Assembly: GCF_001995215.1 (NCBI RefSeq)
Contig: NZ_MUXN01000010.1
Location: forward strand, 1 to 64,000
From: Amycolatopsis azurea DSM 43854
GTDB lineage: Bacteria > Actinomycetota > Actinomycetes > Mycobacteriales > Pseudonocardiaceae
DNA: 64,000 nucleotides
Reading direction: 5' to 3'
Part shown: piece by piece, positions 34,176 through 45,600 of the stretch
How positions within the stretch are numbered: position 1 is the first letter of the stretch
Layout: the number at the start of each line of letters is the position of its first letter
Program-made: the position numbers and the translations under genes
The notes under the pieces: model-generated
The model's input: only the letters and a program-made list of their open reading frames with translations
Databases searched by the model: none
What the model was told of the DNA's origin: nothing

Positions 34176-35213
34176 CTAGAGAGCGCCGGCCTTCCGAGGG
34201 GCGCTGAGACGTCGCACGGCATTCGCGCACGCGAGGGACTCCAGCAACGGCACGGTCCGTTCCCAGCCGAGGCAGGCGTCCGTGATGCTCAGGTCGCGCC
34301 GGGGCGGCGTGGACCCGACGTCCTGCCTGCCGTCGGCGAGGTACGACTCGATCATCACCCCGGCCAGCGCGTCGTTGCCCGCCGAGATCTGATCGGCCAG
34401 ATCCGCGACGACCACGGGCTGCCGGTTGTGGTCCTTGCCGCTGTTGCCGTGCGAGGCGTCGACGACGAGCCGGTGCGGCAGGCCGGCGGTGGTCAGCGCG
34501 TCGAGGGCGTCCGCGACGGCGTGGGCGTGATGGTTCGGTTTCGGGCCGCCGCGCAGGACGAGGTGGGCGTCTGGATTCCCGGTGCTGCGCTGGATCCGTG
34601 GCCGCCCGTCCGCCGCGGCGCCGGGGAACACGTGCGGCAGCGCGGCCGCCCGGACAGCGGCGACGGCCGTGTCCAGCCGCCCGGAGACGCAGTTCTTCAT
34701 GCCGATCGGCATCGGCAGCCACGACGCCAGGTGCCGGTGCGGCTGGCTGGCGACGGTCCGCGCGCCGATCGCTCCCCAGCTGATGGTGTCGGCGAAGTAG
34801 GGCGCCAGGAACGGGTCGACGAATTCGTACGCCAGCGGCAGCCCGGTCGCGGCGGTGTCGGCCAGGAACCGCCGTCCGATGCGGATGCCGGACGCGAGAT
34901 CGCCCTTGCCGTCCAGGGTGGGGTCGGGCACCAGGCCGGTCCAGCCCGCGATCGTCCGCGGTTTCTCCAGATAGGCGCGCAGGACGACGACGAGGTCGTC
35001 GGCGAAGCGCCCGGACGCCTCGGCGAGCCGCTGCGCGTATTCGAGCGCCCCGTCGGTGTCGTGCACCGAACACGGGCCCACGACGACGAGCAGCCGGGAG
35101 TCGCGCCGGGCGAGGACGTCCGCGACGGTTTCGCGGTGCCGGGCGATCTCGTCCGGCACGACGTCGCTCATGGCCACCTCGGCCGGGCTGGGCAGGGTGT
35201 CCTGGTCAGGCAT
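34176..35213 (-). CDS. Class I DAHP synthase dedicated to the siderophore locus
   Basis: The 345-aa enzyme condenses phosphoenolpyruvate and erythrose 4-phosphate to DAHP, the first shikimate-pathway step. Family blocks are VVGPCSVHD, LRAYLEKPRTIAGWTGLVPDP, PIGMKNCVSG and VDASHGNSGKDH (metal and phosphate ligands). It is AroF/G/H-like rather than the plant-type enzyme. Placement at the end of the siderophore operon suggests it feeds extra chorismate to dihydroxybenzoate synthesis. Its start overlaps the MFS gene end by 8 bp. Feedback sensitivity cannot be judged. Confidence 0.9.
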   Translation of the reverse strand: MPDQDTLPSPAEVAMSDVVPDEIARHRETVADVLARRDSRLLVVVGPCSVHDTDGALEYAQRLAEASGRFADDLVVVLRAYLEKPRTIAGWTGLVPDPTLDGKGDLASGIRIGRRFLADTAATGLPLAYEFVDPFLAPYFADTISWGAIGARTVASQPHRHLASWLPMPIGMKNCVSGRLDTAVAAVRAAALPHVFPGAAADGRPRIQRSTGNPDAHLVLRGGPKPNHHAHAVADALDALTTAGLPHRLVVDASHGNSGKDHNRQPVVVADLADQISAGNDALAGVMIESYLADGRQDVGSTPPRRDLSITDACLGWERTVPLLESLACANAVRRLSAPRKAGAL

Positions 35214-36612
35214 CCGCGTGACCTTTCTTCTTGTCGGGGGCGGCCACCCCGGCCCGGGGCAGCCGCGTCGCACCGGCGACCGCCACCACGGCGAGGCCGA
35301 GAACACACCAGAACGCGTCGGCGAAGGCCGCGGCGACGTCCGGGCCGCGAGCGGCCAGCCGTGCCTGCAGCACCACGGCCAGCACCGCGGTGCCGATCGA
35401 GCCGCCGAGCGTGTTGAGCAGGTTCAGCGCCCCGGCCGCGCGAGGCAGCCGGGCGGGTTCGACCCGGCGGTAGACGATCGTCATCACCGGCGCGCCGATC
35501 AGCGCCGTGCCGAAACCGCGCAGCAGCAGGGAGACCACGATCGCCCAGTCCGGGAGGCCCGCGCCGAGCTGGGTGAAGGGCGCGGTGCCGAGGGCGACCA
35601 GCCCGATCCCGCTCAGCACCAGGGTGCGCGGCGAGATCCGGTCGACGAGCCGGTTCACCAGGACCGATCCGGCCGCCGCGCCGATGCCCTGGGGCACCAG
35701 CAGCAGGCCGGTGTCCCAAGTGGACAGTCCGGCGCCGCGTTGGAGATACAGCGGGAGCAGGAACATCGTGCCGAACACGGATGCTCCGAGCAGCACCAGC
35801 GCGAGCGCGGCGACTCCGAACGGCGGTTGGGTGAACAGTCTCGGGTCGAGCAGCGGCACTTCGGCCCGCAGGCCGTGCCGGATGAAGGCCGCGAGCATCA
35901 CGACACCCAGGGCGACCGCGATCCCGGCGACCACCGGTGTCCCCTGATCGAACCAGGTCAGCCCGAACACCAGCACCGCGAGTCCGGGAGAAAGCAGCAG
36001 CGCGCCACGGAAGTCGAACCGGTCGCCCCGGCCGCCGGATTCGCCTGCCGGGACCCAGCGCCGCGCCAGGATCACCGCCACCACACCGACCGGGAGGTTG
36101 ACGTAGAACAGCCACGGCCAGTCGGCGACGGCGAGGATCGTGCCGCTCGCCAGCGGGCCGAGCACCGGAGACAGCAGTGGCACAAGACCGACGACGCTGA
36201 TCACGCGGCCGATGCGATCCGGTCCGGCGGCGCGCGCCAGCAGCGCTTGCCCGGTCGGCGGCAGCAGACCGCCCGCGAGTCCTTGCAGGACACGGAAGGC
36301 GATGAGCGCGGGCAGGGTCGGCGCCAGCGCGCACAGCAGGGACGCCAGCAGGAACACGGCGACGGCGGTGAGCCAGACGCGGCGGCCGCCGAACCGGTCG
36401 GCGAGCCAGCCGGACGCGGGCACGGCGGTGACCACGGCCAGCAGGTACGCCGTGGTCACCCATTGGACGCCGGTGACCGGTGCGCCGAACTCCTCGGCGA
36501 GGGTGTCCACGCCGACCGAGACGATCGTGCTGTCCAGCGTCGCCATGAAGGTGCCGAGCACCAGCACGGCCGCCGTGCGCCACAGCGCGGCGTCGATCGG
36601 GCGCGCGGTCAC
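35206..36612 (-). CDS. MFS transporter, DHA2 (EmrB/QacA) type, probable siderophore exporter
   Basis: The 468-aa protein has about fourteen hydrophobic segments, with the DHA2 motif LDSTIVSVGVDTLAEEF in helix 1 and WLADRFGGRRVWL after helix 2, then VLQGLAGGLLPPTGQAL and GSIGTAVLAVVL. DHA2 exporters are proton-driven. The location between the NRPS and DAHP synthase genes makes siderophore secretion the likely role (inference). The GTG start overlaps the NRPS stop as GTGA. Confidence 0.88.
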   Translation of the reverse strand: MTARPIDAALWRTAAVLVLGTFMATLDSTIVSVGVDTLAEEFGAPVTGVQWVTTAYLLAVVTAVPASGWLADRFGGRRVWLTAVAVFLLASLLCALAPTLPALIAFRVLQGLAGGLLPPTGQALLARAAGPDRIGRVISVVGLVPLLSPVLGPLASGTILAVADWPWLFYVNLPVGVVAVILARRWVPAGESGGRGDRFDFRGALLLSPGLAVLVFGLTWFDQGTPVVAGIAVALGVVMLAAFIRHGLRAEVPLLDPRLFTQPPFGVAALALVLLGASVFGTMFLLPLYLQRGAGLSTWDTGLLLVPQGIGAAAGSVLVNRLVDRISPRTLVLSGIGLVALGTAPFTQLGAGLPDWAIVVSLLLRGFGTALIGAPVMTIVYRRVEPARLPRAAGALNLLNTLGGSIGTAVLAVVLQARLAARGPDVAAAFADAFWCVLGLAVVAVAGATRLPRAGVAAPDKKKGHADA

Positions 36613-39600
36613 CGCTGCCCCACGAACCCGGCAGCGTCGCCGTCCAGCCAGGACGGCAGTTCCCGGAGGAACCGGACGAGGTCGTCGGCCAACGGCTGAG
36701 CCTCCCCCGCGTAGAGGACGCCTTCCCAGCCGTCCTCGCCCGGGACGACGGTGACGCTCACGGGGTGGTGCGTCCGTTCGCGGAACCTCGTCCCGGTGAC
36801 GGTCAGGCCGGGCGCGGGCTCGCGCAGCTTCGCCGGATCCACCGGGTAGTTCTCGAACACCAGCAGGCTGTCGAACAGCCGCCTACGCCCGGCGAGCGAC
36901 GCGAGTTCGGGCAGGCCCATCCGGTGGTGCCCGGCCATCGCCTGCTGCCGTGCTTGCAGGTCCGCGAGGGTCTCGGCGACCGTCCCGGTGAACCGGGCGC
37001 GGACCGGGACGCTGTTGGCCAGCAGGCCGATGATCTCCTCGACACCGTCCACATCGGACGAACGGTTCGAGGTCATCACGCCGAAGCTGACGTCCGGACG
37101 TCCGGCGTGGTTCGCGAGCACGGCCGCCCAGGCGCCCTGTAGAAGGGTGTTGACGGTGAGCCCGCGTGCCGCGCCCAGCCGGGTCAGTTCCGCGACCAGC
37201 CGACCGTCCACAGTGAACAGAGCGGGTTCGGGCGCACCGCCCGTGCGCGGCAGGTGGTCGCCCTCGGGCAGGCCATCGAGTTCCGCTCGCCAGGCCCGGA
37301 CGTCGGCGGAGTGATCGGCCGCGGCGAGCAGGCGGGTGTACCGGGTCGGCGGCACCGGCTCCGGCAGCGGTTTCCCCGCGTACAGCGCGAACAGCTCACC
37401 GAGGATGCGCGGCGCGGACCAGCCGTCGGACAGCAGATGGTGGCTGGTCAGCACGAGGGTCTGACGGCCGGGCCCGTGCCGCAGCACGGTGACGCGCCAC
37501 AGCGGCCCGTTCGCCAGGTCGAACGGCTCCGCGAGTTCCTCGTCCAGCGCGGTGTCCACTTCGGACACGTCCGGCACTTCACGGACGCGGAAACCCGCTC
37601 GCGGTTCCGCGGGAATGACCTGGACCTCGTGCGACGGCGGGAACACCGCACCCAGGTTCGGCTGCCGTCGCACCAGCGCGGCCGCCGCCGTCCGCAGCGC
37701 CTCGACGTCGAGGTCACCGGACAGCGTGAACGCCGCCTGCACCGGATACGGATCTTCTTCCGCGGTCCGGGATTCGCGCAGGATCACCTCCTGCAACGGC
37801 GTCAGCGGCAGGACCTCGCCGGGCCCCGGCACGTCGGCGGCGAGTTCGTCCAGCGCGCGGCGGAAATGCTCGCCCAGCACGACGACCTCGTCCTCGGTGA
37901 ACAGTGCGGACGGCCAGGTGAAGCGGACGCCGAGCGTGCCGCCGTCGGGGACCATCGCGTTCACCGTCAGCGCGTACGGCAGCGGCATCTCCGCGCCGCC
38001 ACCCGAACCGAGCGGATCGGCGTCCGGCGGCCGCTGCCACGGGGTCTCCGTGACCGGTGGCGCGGGGAACCGGCCGAGGTAGTTCCACGCGATCTCGGGC
38101 CGTGGGCCCGGAGCACCGAGGATTCCGTGGCCGAGGCCGTCTCCCGCCGCGCGCAGGTGGTCACGGACGGCCCTCAACGCGTCCGGCAGCGGCCCGGTGG
38201 GCGGGGCGATCCGCGCCGGATGCACGGCGGTGAACCAGCCCGCGGTCTGCGCCAGGTCGACAGTGCCCGCGAAGTCCGGGCTGTGTCCCGGCCTCCCGTG
38301 GCTCTCGACGGCGACGAGCAGATCGGCCTCCGTCCCCCGCCAGGCGGCGACCGCGCGGGCGAGCGCGGTCAGCAGCACGGTGTCCGGGCCGGTGCGGTAC
38401 GCCGTGGGCAGGGCGGTGAGCACGGCGCGCGTGGTGTCCGCGCCGACGTCGATCCGGTGGTGCCGCGCGGTCGCCACGGTGTCGCGCGCCGGATCGAGCC
38501 GGGTGCGGCCGAGCGGGGTCACCGGCGCGGCGGCGATTCCCTGCCAGTACGGCGTTTCGTCCTCTCGATGCGGAGCGGCGGTGCGCAGCGATCGCGCCCA
38601 GCCCAGGAACGACTGCCCGCGCCGGGGCAGGGTGTTGCCGTGGAAGGTCTGTTCGACGTCGTCGAGCAGCACCCGCCAGGTCACCGCGTCGGCGATCAGG
38701 TGGTGTGCCACCAGCAGCAACCGTCCCGGCCGCTCTTCGCCCGCGTCCATCAGCACCGCTTGCAGCAATGGCCCGGTCCGCGGGTCCATCCGTGCCACGA
38801 TCTGCTCGACCTGGGCGTCCAGCGCGGCGCGCGGATCGCCGGAAACCTGGACGGTGGTGAGCACGTCGGCGCTGGTCACAGCCCCGACGTCCGGGACGCG
38901 CAGCGCGTCCTCGACCAAGTGCGCGCGCAGGACGTCATGGCGGGCGAGGACGGCGTCGAGCACCGAACGCCAGCGAGGCTCGTCGTCCGCCGAAGGCACA
39001 CAGATCTCGACCCACTGGCAGAACCCGTCGGCCGCCTTTCCCGCGCGCAGCAGCAGATCGCGCATGATCGGCGTGAGCGGCGCGTCCCCGACGACGTGGG
39101 CTTCCTCGGACCGTTCGGGTTCGCCGCACCGCGCGGCGATCCCGGCGACCGTGCCGCCTTCGAAGACGTCACGCGCGGTCAGGTGCAACCCTTCGCGGCG
39201 AGCGCGGGACACCACTCGCAGCGAGGCGATGCTGTCCCCGCCCGCGTCCAGGAAACCGTCGTCCAGACCGACGTCAGGACCGAGCAGTTCGCGGACCACG
39301 CGCAGCAGCACGGCTTCCGCCGGGGTGGCGGGTTCGCGTCCGCCGTCGGCGCGGGCCTCCGGCGCGGGCAGTGCGGCCCGGTCCAGTTTGCCGCTCGGGC
39401 CGAGCGGCAGCCGGTCCAGCGCGACGAAAGCGGTCGGCACCATGTACGCGGGCAGTTCGGCGGCGAGGTACTCGCGCAGCGCGGCCGGCTCGGGTTCCGC
39501 GCCGTCCACGGGGACGACGTACGCGACCAGCCGGTCCTCGCGGACGATCACCGCGGACGCGCGGACGTCGTCGTGCGCGGTCAGCGCGGTCTCGATCTCG

Positions 39601-42600
39601 CCCAGTTCGATCCGGAACCCGCGCAGTTTGACCTGGTGATCGGCGCGGCCGAGGAAGACGATCTGCCCGTCCGGACGCCAGCGCACCAGGTCGCCGGTGC
39701 GATACATCCTCTCCCCCGGCGGCCCGAACGGATCGGCCACGAACCGTTCGGCGGTCAGCGCGGCCCGGCCGACATAGCCCTGAGCGAGCTTCGGCCCGGC
39801 CAGATACAGCTCGCCGGTGACGTTCGTGCCGACCGGGAGCAGACCGCCGTCGAGCACGTACGCGCGGACCTCCGGGTCCGGGCGGCCGATCGGCAGCGGC
39901 CCGGGGTCGGCCGGGTCGTAGTGCCAGGTGACCGAGTTGATCGTGACCTCGGTCGGGCCGTAGGCGTTGAACAGCGCCCGCCGGTTTCCCCAGCGCCGCG
40001 CCAGTTCCGGGTCGAGCCGTTCGGCGCCGACGACGAAGAACACGTCCGGGTCGACGGTCGCGTCGTCGGGCATCGCGGACAGGAACGACGGCAGCAGGTT
40101 GAGCCCGGTGACCTGGTGTTCGGCGGCGTAGGCCAGCAGGTCGTCGCCGGAGACCCGCACCTCCTCCGGCGCGATCACCGAGGTCCCGCCGGACAGCAGC
40201 GGCAGCATGAACTGCCAGAAGGCGACGTCGAAACTCGTCGAGGCGAAATGCAGGTACCGCTCGGCGGCCCCGATCCCGACGATGTCCTCTTGCAGCGCGA
40301 TCAGGCTCGGGACGCCGCGATGCGGCACCGCCACGCCCTTGGGTTTGCCGGTGGTTCCGGAGGTGTAGATGACGTAGGCGAGCGCGTCCTCGCCGAGCCG
40401 GACCGCCGGATCAGTGTCCTCAGTGGACAGATGATCCGGATGGATCACCGGAAGATCCTCGACGTCCGATGTGGACACGGCGGCGGCGGGCTTGATGTCG
40501 CCGAGCATGTACGCCAGCCGGTCGGCCGGGTAGTCGGGATCCATCGGGACGTGGACCGCCCCCGCCTTGACGACGCCGAACAACGCGACGACGAGGTCGA
40601 CGTCGCGGCGCAGCAGGACCGCGACCGGGTCCTGCGGCTTCACCCCGGCCTCGATCAGGCTGTTCGCGAGCCGGTTGGCACGGCGGTCCAGTTCGGCGTA
40701 GGTGAGACTCCGGTCGCGGCACACGACGGCTTCGGCGTCCGGGGTCTCGCGGACCCAGCGGCCGAACTCCTCCAGCATGCCGCCGCGTTCACGGCGGGGT
40801 TCCGGCCCTTCCCCGAGGCGCAGCATGGCGCGTTCTTCGTCGGCGTCGAGCGCGCGCAGCCGGGAGACCGGTCGCGCCGGATCCGCGACGATCTCGTGCA
40901 GAACGGCCCGCAGCCAGCGGCCGTAGGACTCGGCCTCGTCGCGGGTGAAGGCCTGCGGCTGGTAGCCCAGGCCGACGGTGAACTCGTCGCCCGGCAGCAC
41001 GATCACCGTGAGCGGGTAGTGCGTGGCGTCGGTGATGTCGACCCCGACGAGGTCGAGGCCGGGCGCCAGGGTGGTGCGGGCGCGGCTGGAGAGCGGGAAG
41101 TTCTCCATCACCAGCATCGTGTCGAACAGGTCGCCGACGCCGGCCGCGCGCTGGATGTCCGGCAGCCCGGTGTGATGGTGATCGGAGAGCCGGACGCTTT
41201 CGGTGTGCACGCGCTCCAGCACGGTGACCGCGGTGTCGGCGGCGTCGAACCGCACCCGCACCGGGATCGTGCTGCCGAGCTGACCGATCATGCGCTCGAC
41301 GCCGGGGACGTCGGCCGGGCGCCCGGAAACCGGGCAGCCGAACACGACGTCGCGGCGGCCGGTCAGCCTGGCGAGCAGGACTCCCCAAGCGGTCTGGAAC
41401 ACCGTGGTCGGGGTGATGCCGCGTTCGCGGGCGAAGACACGCAGCCGCTCGCTGAATTCCCCGCCCAGTTCCACGATGACGCGCTCCGGACGCTCCACAG
41501 TGGACTCCAGGCTCGCCGGTGCGAGCCGGGTGCCCTCGTCGAGTCCGGCCAGCGCCTCGCGCCACGCCTCCAGGGCCGCGTCCGGGTCACGTTCGCCGAG
41601 CACCCGGTGGTACTCCGAAAGCGGCGGGGCGACCGGGACCGCCGGACCTCCGCCGAGTTCGGCGTAAGTGGCGAGCAGGCTGCGGCCGACCAGCGGCATC
41701 GACCAGCCGTCCAGCAGCGCGTGATGGTTGGTGAGCACCAGGCGGTGCTCGTCCGGCCCGAGGGTCAGCAGCAGGAACCGGATCAGCGGCGGGGTCGCCG
41801 GGTCGAAGGGGCGAGCCAGTTCGGCGCGGCACTCGGCGGCGACTTCTTCCGGTGAGGCGCTCGCGAATCGCCAGTCCAGCGTGACGTCGGCGGGCACGAC
41901 CTGGACGACCTCGCCCGCGTCGGTGGTGTGCAGGTGGACACGCAGCGCGGGATGCCGGCGCAGCACCTCCGCCGCGGCCTCGCGCATGCGGCCGGCGTCG
42001 AGCGCGCCGCTGAGCAGGGTGACGGCCTGCACCACGTAGACGTCGGTGTCTTCGGTGCCGCGTGCCAGGGTGTGGAACGAAAGCCCGGTCTGCAACGGGG
42101 TCGCGGGCAGGACGTCCTCGACGCGGCCCAGTCGTTCGAGCGCGTCGATGTCGGCCTGGTCGAGGCCGACCAGCGGCAGGTCCGACGGCGTGAGACCGCC
42201 GCCGTCCGGGCCGATCCGGGCGGCGTGCGCGGCCAGGGCCTCCAGCGCTTTTGCCCAGGATTCCTGGAGTGCCTCGACGCTTTCGGCGTCGAGCACCCCG
42301 CCGGCCGCTGTCCATTCGACGGCGAGCCGGGGACTGCCGCCTTCACGGACGAAGCAGTTCAGCGCCAGGACCTGTTCCAGCGACTTCGCGTCCGGTTCGG
42401 TGACCGCGAACGGGTCCTCCTCCGGCAGCCGCCAGCCCGTCCCGGGCAGCGCCGCGAACCGGCCGAGGTAGTTCAGGACGACGTCCGGCGGCGGGACCGC
42501 GGCGAGTTCGTCGCGGGTGAGCGGGTCGAGGTAGCGCAGGACGCCGAAGCCGACACCATCCGGCACCGCGCGTTTGGCCTCCTTGGCGGCCCGCAGCAGC

Positions 42601-45600
42601 TTCCCTGCCGCGTCGCCGCCCGCGAGCGCGCTGGCGAAGTCGGTGGTCGCGGCCACCGCGGCGGCGGGTACGCGCAGCGGATGCTCGGCGGTGAACCAGC
42701 CGACGGTGCGCGACAGGTCCAGGCCGTCCTGATCCCGGCCGTGTCCTTCGAGGGACACGGTTTCGGCCTCGACCGGAGCGTCGCGCCACGACCGGAGGGC
42801 GAGCACGAGCGCGGCGAGCAGGACGTCGTCCGGTCCGGCACGGTAGGCCGCGGGCAGGCTGTCGAGCACCGCTTCGGTCTGTTCCGGTGAAGCGAGGGTG
42901 ACCGAACGCCGGGCGGTCGCGACCGTGTCGGCGGTCCGGTCGAGCGGCCGGTGGCCGAGACGCGGGCCGTCGAGGGCGACGCGCCAGTGGTCGAGTTCGC
43001 CGCGCCGGGCGCCGGAAGTCCCTTGCTCGGCAAGGAGAAGCGCGTGCTGTCGCCACGACGTCCCGGTGGGTTCGAGCGGTTCACCGGCGCAAGCGGCGCG
43101 CAGGTCCGGCAGGAGGACGCGCCAGGAAACACCGTCGACAGCCAGGTGATGGATCAAGATCACGAGGTGGTCGGGCAGCAGCGCGACCCGGAGCACGCCG
43201 GCCCGGAGGTCGAGCGACGCCGCGAGGTCCGCCGCGACTTCGACCGGGTCACCGGTCGTCTCGATCACGACGTCGGACGCCTTCACGGCCCCGCGTTCAC
43301 GGACCCGCATTTCGTCCTCTAAATGCAGGCGCAGGACGTCGTGGTGGTCCAGCAGCGTTTGGACGCCTTCGATCAGCAGGTGGGGCGGAAGGTCCTCGTC
43401 GAGCCGGATCGCGGTCCACTGCGTGTATCCCGCGACCGTCGCGACGTCCGGGTGCGGGTCGAGCAGGGCACGGACGATCGGCGGGGCGGGCACCTCGCCG
43501 ATGGGTTCGTCCGGCGACTCCACCGGACCGCCGATCTCCGCGCTCGCCGCGGCGAGCGCCTCGAAACTGCGGCGGGCCAGCAGGTCACGCGGCCGCAGGT
43601 CGAGACCGTGCGCGCGGAGCCTGCTGCTGACGCTGATCGCGGTGATGCTGTCACCGCCCAGCGCGAAGAAGTCGTCGTCCACGGCGACCTCGTCGACGCC
43701 GATCACCTCGGCGATCGTCGCGCACAGCAGCCGTTCGCGGTCGGTGGCCGCGGCGCGGCCGGCCGCCGCGCGCGGGGCGGGCAACGCGACGCGGTCGATC
43801 TTCCCGTTGGAGGTCAACGGAAGCGCGTCGAGGACGACCACCGCGGCGGGCACGAGATGCTCCGGCACTCGCCCGGCGAGTTCGGCGCGGACGTCGTCCG
43901 GGACGACTTCGCCGACGACGTAGCCGACGAGCCGCGGTCCCCGTACGGCGGCGGCGGCCGCGCGCACCCCGGGAACGGCGGCCAATGCGGCCTCGACCTC
44001 GCCGAGTTCGACGCGGTGGCCGCGCACCTTCACCTGACCGTCGCGGCGGCCCAGGTACTCCAGCCCGCGGCCGGACACCCAGCGCACGAGGTCCCCGGTG
44101 CGGTACATCCGGTCGCCGGGCGCGCCGAACGGATCGGCGACGAACCGCTCGGCGGTGGCGCCGGGACGTCCGAGGTAGCCGCGCGCCAGATGCGGTCCGG
44201 CGAGGTACAGCTCGCCGGGAGATCCCGCGGGCGCCGGGCGCAACGCGGCGTCGAGCACTCGGACGGCCGTTCCTGGCACGGCGGTCCCGATGGTCGGTTC
44301 CCCGTCGTCCAGCCAGGATCCGGCACCGTCCACAGTGGCCTCGGTCGGGCCGTACATGTTCCGGGCCCGGACACCGGACTCCGCGACCTTCCGCCATAGC
44401 GCGGGCGGAGTCGCCTCGCCGCCGAGGACGAGCAGCGCGGGCCGGTCCGGACCGTCGAGCAGTCCAGCCTCGATCAGGGGCGCGGCCATCGACGGCGTGG
44501 TGTCGACGACGTCGATCCGGTCGCGGGCGAACGCGGCCAGCAGCTCGTCGGCGTCGCGGGCGACGTCGGTGCCGTAGACGTGGAGTTCGTGCCCGAACAG
44601 CAGCCACATCAGCTGGTCGAGCGCGGAGTCGAAGGCGAACGAGTAGGTGTGCGCGACCCGCAGCCGCCTGCCCGCGGCGCGTTCGGTCTCGGCGACCGTG
44701 GTCGCGCGGTGATGGCGCAGCAGCGTGGCCAGCCCGCCGACCCGGCCGAGGACGCCCTTGGGGCGGCCGGTCGAACCGGAGGTGAAGATGACGTACGCGA
44801 GGTGTTCCGGGTGGCGCTGGATATCCAGCGGCGATGAGTCCAGTGTGGACAGATCCGTTTCGCCGAGGAGCAACTGCGGCCCCGGCACGATCTCCGGGTC
44901 GTGGGCGACGGTGAGGACCGCGCCCGCTTCGGCGGCGAGTTCCCGCAACCGTTCGACGGGATGGGCGAGGTCCAGCGGCAGGAACGCGGCCCCCGCGTCG
45001 AGCACTGCCAGCAGAACGACGACGAGATCCGCCGACCGCGGCAAAGCCAGCGCGACGACGTCATCGGCCCCGATGCCGCGAGCCCGCAACGCCCGCGCGA
45101 GCCGGTGCACACGCGTGACGAGTTCTCCGCCGGTCAGCCGTTCGTCACCGGACACCAGAGCGGCCTGTCCGGGATCGAGCCGAGCGAGAAGTTCAGGTAC
45201 GTCAAGGAGTTCGCCGTCCGGAGCCGGAGTGGACCACGCCGCCAAGAGTGTGTCCCGTTCCCCCGCCGGGACGAGATCCGCGCCGCCGACGACCGGGCCG
45301 TCCGGTTCGGTCAGCGCGGTGATCAGGCAGCGCAGCGCGGTCAGCTTGGCGTCGACGGCTGCTTGGTCATGGGTCCGCGCGTCGACCTCGAAACCGAGCA
45401 GCAGCCCGCCGTCGGACGTCGGGAGCACGGACAGGCCCATGTCCTCGGGCGGTCCGCCCGCGACGTTGCGCATGGTGCCGTGCGAACCCGCGAAGTCGAG
45501 CTTCAGGTCGAACGCCTTGAGGTTGATGCCGCGGCCGTGCAGCAGCGCCCCGGCGCCGGGCACCGCGAGATCCTGCGGCAGGTCCTCGCCGCGATAGCGC

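Noticed and set aside
37254..41855. 1533-aa rightward protein opposite the NRPS
   Set aside because: It is an antisense open frame produced by GC-rich codon bias; the NRPS domains on the other strand are unambiguous.
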